A stretch of 64,000 nucleotides of DNA, taken from contig OY756961.1 in the NCBI GenBank assembly GCA_963580455.1, positions 7,545,001 through 7,609,000 of the forward strand, given 5' to 3'. A program made the position numbers and the translations under genes. Positions 61,111-64,000 of the stretch are shown piece by piece. The notes under the pieces are model-generated. The model saw nothing but the letters and a program-made list of their open reading frames with translations. It was not told where the DNA came from and searched no databases. The DNA is from Euonymus europaeus. Taxonomy: Eukaryota; Streptophyta; Magnoliopsida; Celastrales; Celastraceae. The number at the start of each line of letters is the position of its first letter. Position 1 is the first letter of the stretch.

Positions 61111-61575
61111 GCTCAATAAATAGTCACGACCAACAAAGGTGAATGGTGACGTAAAGAATTTAGGCTATATATTTGTACTTTTGTTTGTTTAGATTCTCTT
61201 CGGGTGAGATCTTGAGTGGTTGTGTGAAGAGATAATTGTAGTGAGAACATTTTGTTAATATTGGCGACTCTTCGAAGACGTTCAATTGCGTTCTTGGCGA
61301 AGAAGGAGTCAATACATAGTTCGTTGAGGTGAAGTCTTTTAGGGATACCAAAAACAAGCTCTACCTTGTTAGGTTGAGTGGTGATTCGGAACATACACTG
61401 AATGAGATGTACAAGCGATGTCTTTAGATCAAAAGATAGAGTTGTACTCTTGATTCGTTTTTAGTGGACTGTTTCACAAGGTTGGTCGCTCATAGACTCG
61501 AGATTTTTGTCAGTCAGGTTTCCTCGTTAAAACTGTGGTGTTCTCATTTGTTTTTATTTTTCGCATTTGTTTCCA
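61110..61575 (+). mobile_element. LTR-like sequence (weak)
   Basis: The block GACTCGAGATTTTTGTCAGT followed by CAGGTTTCCTCGTTAAAAC and TTGTTTTTATTTTTCGC resembles the right part of plant copia-type LTRs as I remember them. No TG...CA pair, target duplication or primer site was found, so this is a low-confidence call. Confidence 0.25.
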
Positions 61576-62420
61576 TATTTTGTTGACTAACAATCTTGGT
61601 GAGGTACACCAAACTTTTAATAATATTATGCGTTATATGCTACAACAATGTAATGTTGTTAGTGGATTACTAATTCTTAGAGGAAGGCTTTTCCAACAAT
61701 ATATTGTTGATGCTTTCACAAGTATTGAAGATGAACGATTGCGATATATTCAATACAAATATCAACAAGAGCACTACCATCAAACAACATAATTATTTCG
61801 ATCAGGCTATTGGTTCTATTTATGTTGTAGAACTTCAAAAAAGAAGATTATCACATGTCCAAATTATAGTATGGCTGCACCAAAATGACCAATTTTCAAA
61901 AGTTGAAATATTAATAAAATTATATCTGTTGAGATTCCAGATCCTAGAAAAGACTTTCTGTTGTACAACATTGTCTTCCAATTTATATAGCATGGTCCTT
62001 GCGATATGGCTAACCAAAAACACCATGAATGAATAATGAAAAGTGTAGTAAATATTTTCCTTGAAAATATCTTGTTGAAACAATTGTAGGTGAAGACGGA
62101 TTTTTAATTTATAGGAGATTGTGATTAAACAAGGAGCAGAACTTGAAAATAGATTTGTTGTCCCTTATAACAAAAGCTTTCTTAAAAAGTATCAAACACA
62201 TATGAAGGTAGAGTGGTGCAACCAGTCAAGATTGAAAAAGTATCTATTCAAATATATCAACAAAGGGCAAGATTGAACAAAAGATCTGTTAGAGGAAAAT
62301 ATTGAGAAAAATAATGTTGCATTATGAGATAATTTAGAACTAGTGGACAAGATTAAATTATATATTGATTGTAGGTATTTATGTGCTTATAAATTTGTTT
62401 AAAGAAATTTGGAGTTTGAA
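61575..62420 (+). pseudogene. Helitron Rep/helicase fragment
   Basis: The translation contains GRLFQQYIVDAFTSIEDERLRYIQ (61683-61754, last residues of the Helitron_like_N region), then VVELQKRRLSHVQIIVWLHQ (Rep catalytic region, whose usual HxH pair reads HVQ here) and, after several stops, [30 protein letters not shown] and [12 protein letters not shown], followed by a DKIKLYIDCRYLCAY block. These are successive motifs of plant Helitron proteins. Frameshifts and stops are frequent, the downstream helicase motifs are missing, and the fragment ends where copia-derived sequence starts near 62425. No Helitron terminus (CTRR) was assigned. Confidence 0.8.
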
Positions 62421-62429
62421 ATATAAATG

Positions 62430-63050
62430 TAGAAGGAAAGAAATGAGAGGGTGAGAGTGAGGGAGAAAAGAGAGATATTTATTTGAGAGGTATTTAGTTT
62501 TTCTTTTAATTTCAAGAGAGAGTTTTATTATTCTCTTCTAATTAAATTAGAGAGAAGGTTGTAACCCTCTGTTCCATAGTGAATTCTTCTATACTGGTCC
62601 GTCATTTTTACCCTGTTCATTAGGGATTTTTCACGTAAAATCTGTGTGTCCAATTTCGCCTTCTACTATTTCAAATTCATTTGAAGTTGCGATCCTGCTC
62701 GATTCGGATTGTCAATTGCGATCCTGCTCGATCCGGATTGTCAATTGCGATCCTGCTCGATTCGGATTGTCAATTTACAACAAGTGGTATCGGAGCTTCA
62801 AATGAACATGAAATAGTAGAAGGCGAAATTGAACATATAGATTTTACGTGAAAAACCCCTAATGAATAAGGTAAAAACCGCAGATCAGTATAGAAGAATT
62901 CACTATGGAATAGAGGGTTACAACCTTCTCTCTAATTTAACCAAGAGAACGATAAAACTCTCTCTTGAAACTAGAAGAAAAACTAAACACCTCTCAAATA
63001 AATCTCTCTTTTCTCCCTCACTCTCACCCTCTCTTTTCTTTCCTTCTACT
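62430..63050. repeat. 260-bp inverted repeat (palindrome) built from LTR sequence
   Basis: The left arm (about 62430-62690) and right arm (about 62795-63050) are reverse complements over about 260 bp with small differences. Pairs include GAGAGGGTGAGAGTGAGGGA / TCCCTCACTCTCACCCTCTC and AGAGAGAAGGTTGTAACCCT / GGGTTACAACCTTCTCTCT. The 104-bp spacer holds three tandem copies of a 30-mer (GCGATCCTGCTCGATTCGGA + TTGTCAATT) and a primer-binding-site-like TGGTATCGGAGC (62785-62796). Likely two head-to-head LTR fragments. Confidence 0.8.
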
Positions 63051-63246
63051 TCTATATTTGTAGTGAAGAGCTCATGCCTTTATATAGGCATAGAGTGATG
63101 ACAAACTTGTCATTTACAAGAGTTAGGCAACTTATCATCAATGACATTTTGTGGTGTTAGGCAACTTACCACAACGACCATCAATGACATTTTGTGGTCA
63201 TTGATGACTTGTGGTGTGCTCTTGGTCATTGATGACTCTTGGTTCA
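63030..63246 (+). mobile_element. copia LTR fragment, plus orientation, with primer-binding site
   Basis: This segment is the reverse complement of the LTR at 63506-63708 (CTCATGCCTTTATATAGGCAT, AGAGTTAGGCAACTT, TCATTGATGACTCTTGGT). It ends CTTGGTTCA at 63246. Six bases on is TGGTATCGGAGC (63252-63263), the initiator-tRNA primer site seen in copia elements. Its left part is fused to the palindrome at 62430-63050, so the LTR start is unclear. A local duplication of the TTAGGCAACTTA.CA phrase (63124 and 63159) lengthens it. Confidence 0.7.
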
Positions 63247-63505
63247 ACAAGTGGTATCGGAGCGATTGGTTGGTTCGGAATTTGCTAGTTCTCTTGAAAT
63301 TCTTAGTATGCTTTGTGGTTACAACATTGTCTGACCTTTCACATTAGAAAAGTTTTCTTGAGATTATTGATCAAGTATTCGTGGTACGATTGTGTGGAAG
63401 TACTATCTAAAAGAAGTTCAGTCTAGAAAAGAACGTTTCTTTAATTGCGCACCGTTTTAAACGGAAGGCCCCCACTCTTTCTTATGAACTAATTTAGAGG
63501 TACTA

Positions 63506-63708
63506 TGCACCAAGAGTCATCAATGACCAAGAGCACACCACAGGTCATCAATGACCACAAAATGTCATCTATGGTAGGTTGCCTAACTCTTGTAAATTAC
63601 AAGTTTGCCATCACTTCATGCCTATATAAAGGCATGAGCTATTCACTACAAAGATAGAAGTAGAAGGAAAGAAATGAGAGGGTCAAATTGCCCTTCTAAC
63701 TCACAGCA
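63506..63708 (-). mobile_element. copia 3' LTR, 203 bp, minus orientation
   Basis: On the minus strand the segment begins TGCTGTGAGTTAGAAGG and ends ATGACTCTTGGTGCA, giving TG...CA ends. It is preceded by the polypurine tract CTTGAGGGGGAG (63720-63709), as expected for a 3' LTR. The LTR contains a palindrome CATGCCTATATAAAGGCATG that includes the likely TATA box. Only this end of the element is in the window. Confidence 0.75.
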
Positions 63709-63714
63709 CTCCCC

Positions 63715-64000
63715 CTCAAGCTGGAGCATAGATGTTAGTCATTCCTAGCTTGTTACAAGTAAAGTCAACCTAGACACCAGCTAGAGCCTTAGTGAAAATA
63801 TCAGCTAGCTGATCATGAGTTCTCACATCTTCAACCTAACCTCCTTCAATTGCATCTTCTCACGCACAAAATGACAATTTACCTCTATATGTTTAGTTCT
63901 CTCATGGAAACAGGATTCGATGCAATATGGATATCAGCTTGATTATCACACCATAATTGAGTTCCTTCCCATGGAATATAACCCAATTCGTGCATTAACT
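63715..64000 (-). pseudogene. Ty1/copia RNase H end of Pol, runs off window
   Basis: Minus-strand translation gives (W)[35 protein letters not shown] and SADIFTKALAG, the C-terminal RNase H signature of plant Ty1/copia Pol ([22 protein letters not shown], DxLTK/DIFTKAL). The tail is LGMTNIYAPA then a stop just before the polypurine tract. At least two frameshifts are present (near 63910 and 63835). The rest of the element lies beyond 64000. Confidence 0.8.

Noticed and set aside
62430..63720. CRISPR-like array from the triple 30-mer and inverted repeats
   Set aside because: The three repeats are adjacent without unique spacers, the context is a plant genome, and LTR/primer-site features explain them better.

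Overview
The window is a stretch of plant nuclear genome, most likely a woody eudicot. It holds a spliced gene with GT-AG introns, CACTA, hAT, Mutator-like, Helitron, Ty1/copia and Ty3/gypsy relics, and an Au-type tRNA-derived SINE. I cannot name the species. No prokaryotic features, rRNA or functional tRNA gene were seen.

The dominant structure is a tandem array with a period of about 24.2 kb. Bases 1-1047 are the 3' end of an upstream unit. Unit A is 1048-25279 and unit B is 25280-49533. Unit B breaks abruptly into unique DNA at 49533/49534. I found only about a dozen substitutions plus length changes in poly-A and (TA)n tracts and one 7-bp duplication between units A and B, so the units are >99.9% identical.

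The only host gene is a MINDY-3/FAM188A-type deubiquitinase on the + strand. Each unit carries its promoter and exons 1-5 (N-terminal UIM, catalytic Cys loop). Exons 6-7 (catalytic His, EF-hand-like region, stop) occur once, in the unique DNA at 50276-51252. Unit B exons 1-5 plus these exons give an intact 607-codon reading frame (35675-51252). The unit A copy is a 3'-truncated duplicate. The duplication breakpoint lies in intron 5.

Each unit reads in order: a non-autonomous Mutator-like element with long inverted repeats; a decayed CACTA Tnp2 split by a solo LTR with a perfect 5-bp target duplication; a second related LTR piece; the MINDY-3 5' half with an Au SINE and older tandem duplications in intron 3; and, in intron 5, an antisense Ty3/gypsy relic (LTR, primer-binding site, gag, protease) split by two hAT elements, each with a perfect 8-bp target duplication. 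The larger hAT carries a decayed transposase gene.

Right of the gene (51.3-64 kb) the DNA is transposon relic: a copia reverse-transcriptase piece interrupted by a CACTA element (terminus CACTACAAGAAA at 52543, with TNPA-like, DUF4216-like and Tnp2 remains on the minus strand), a Helitron Rep/helicase relic, and a palindromic cluster of short copia LTRs ending in a minus-strand copia RNase H that runs off the window.
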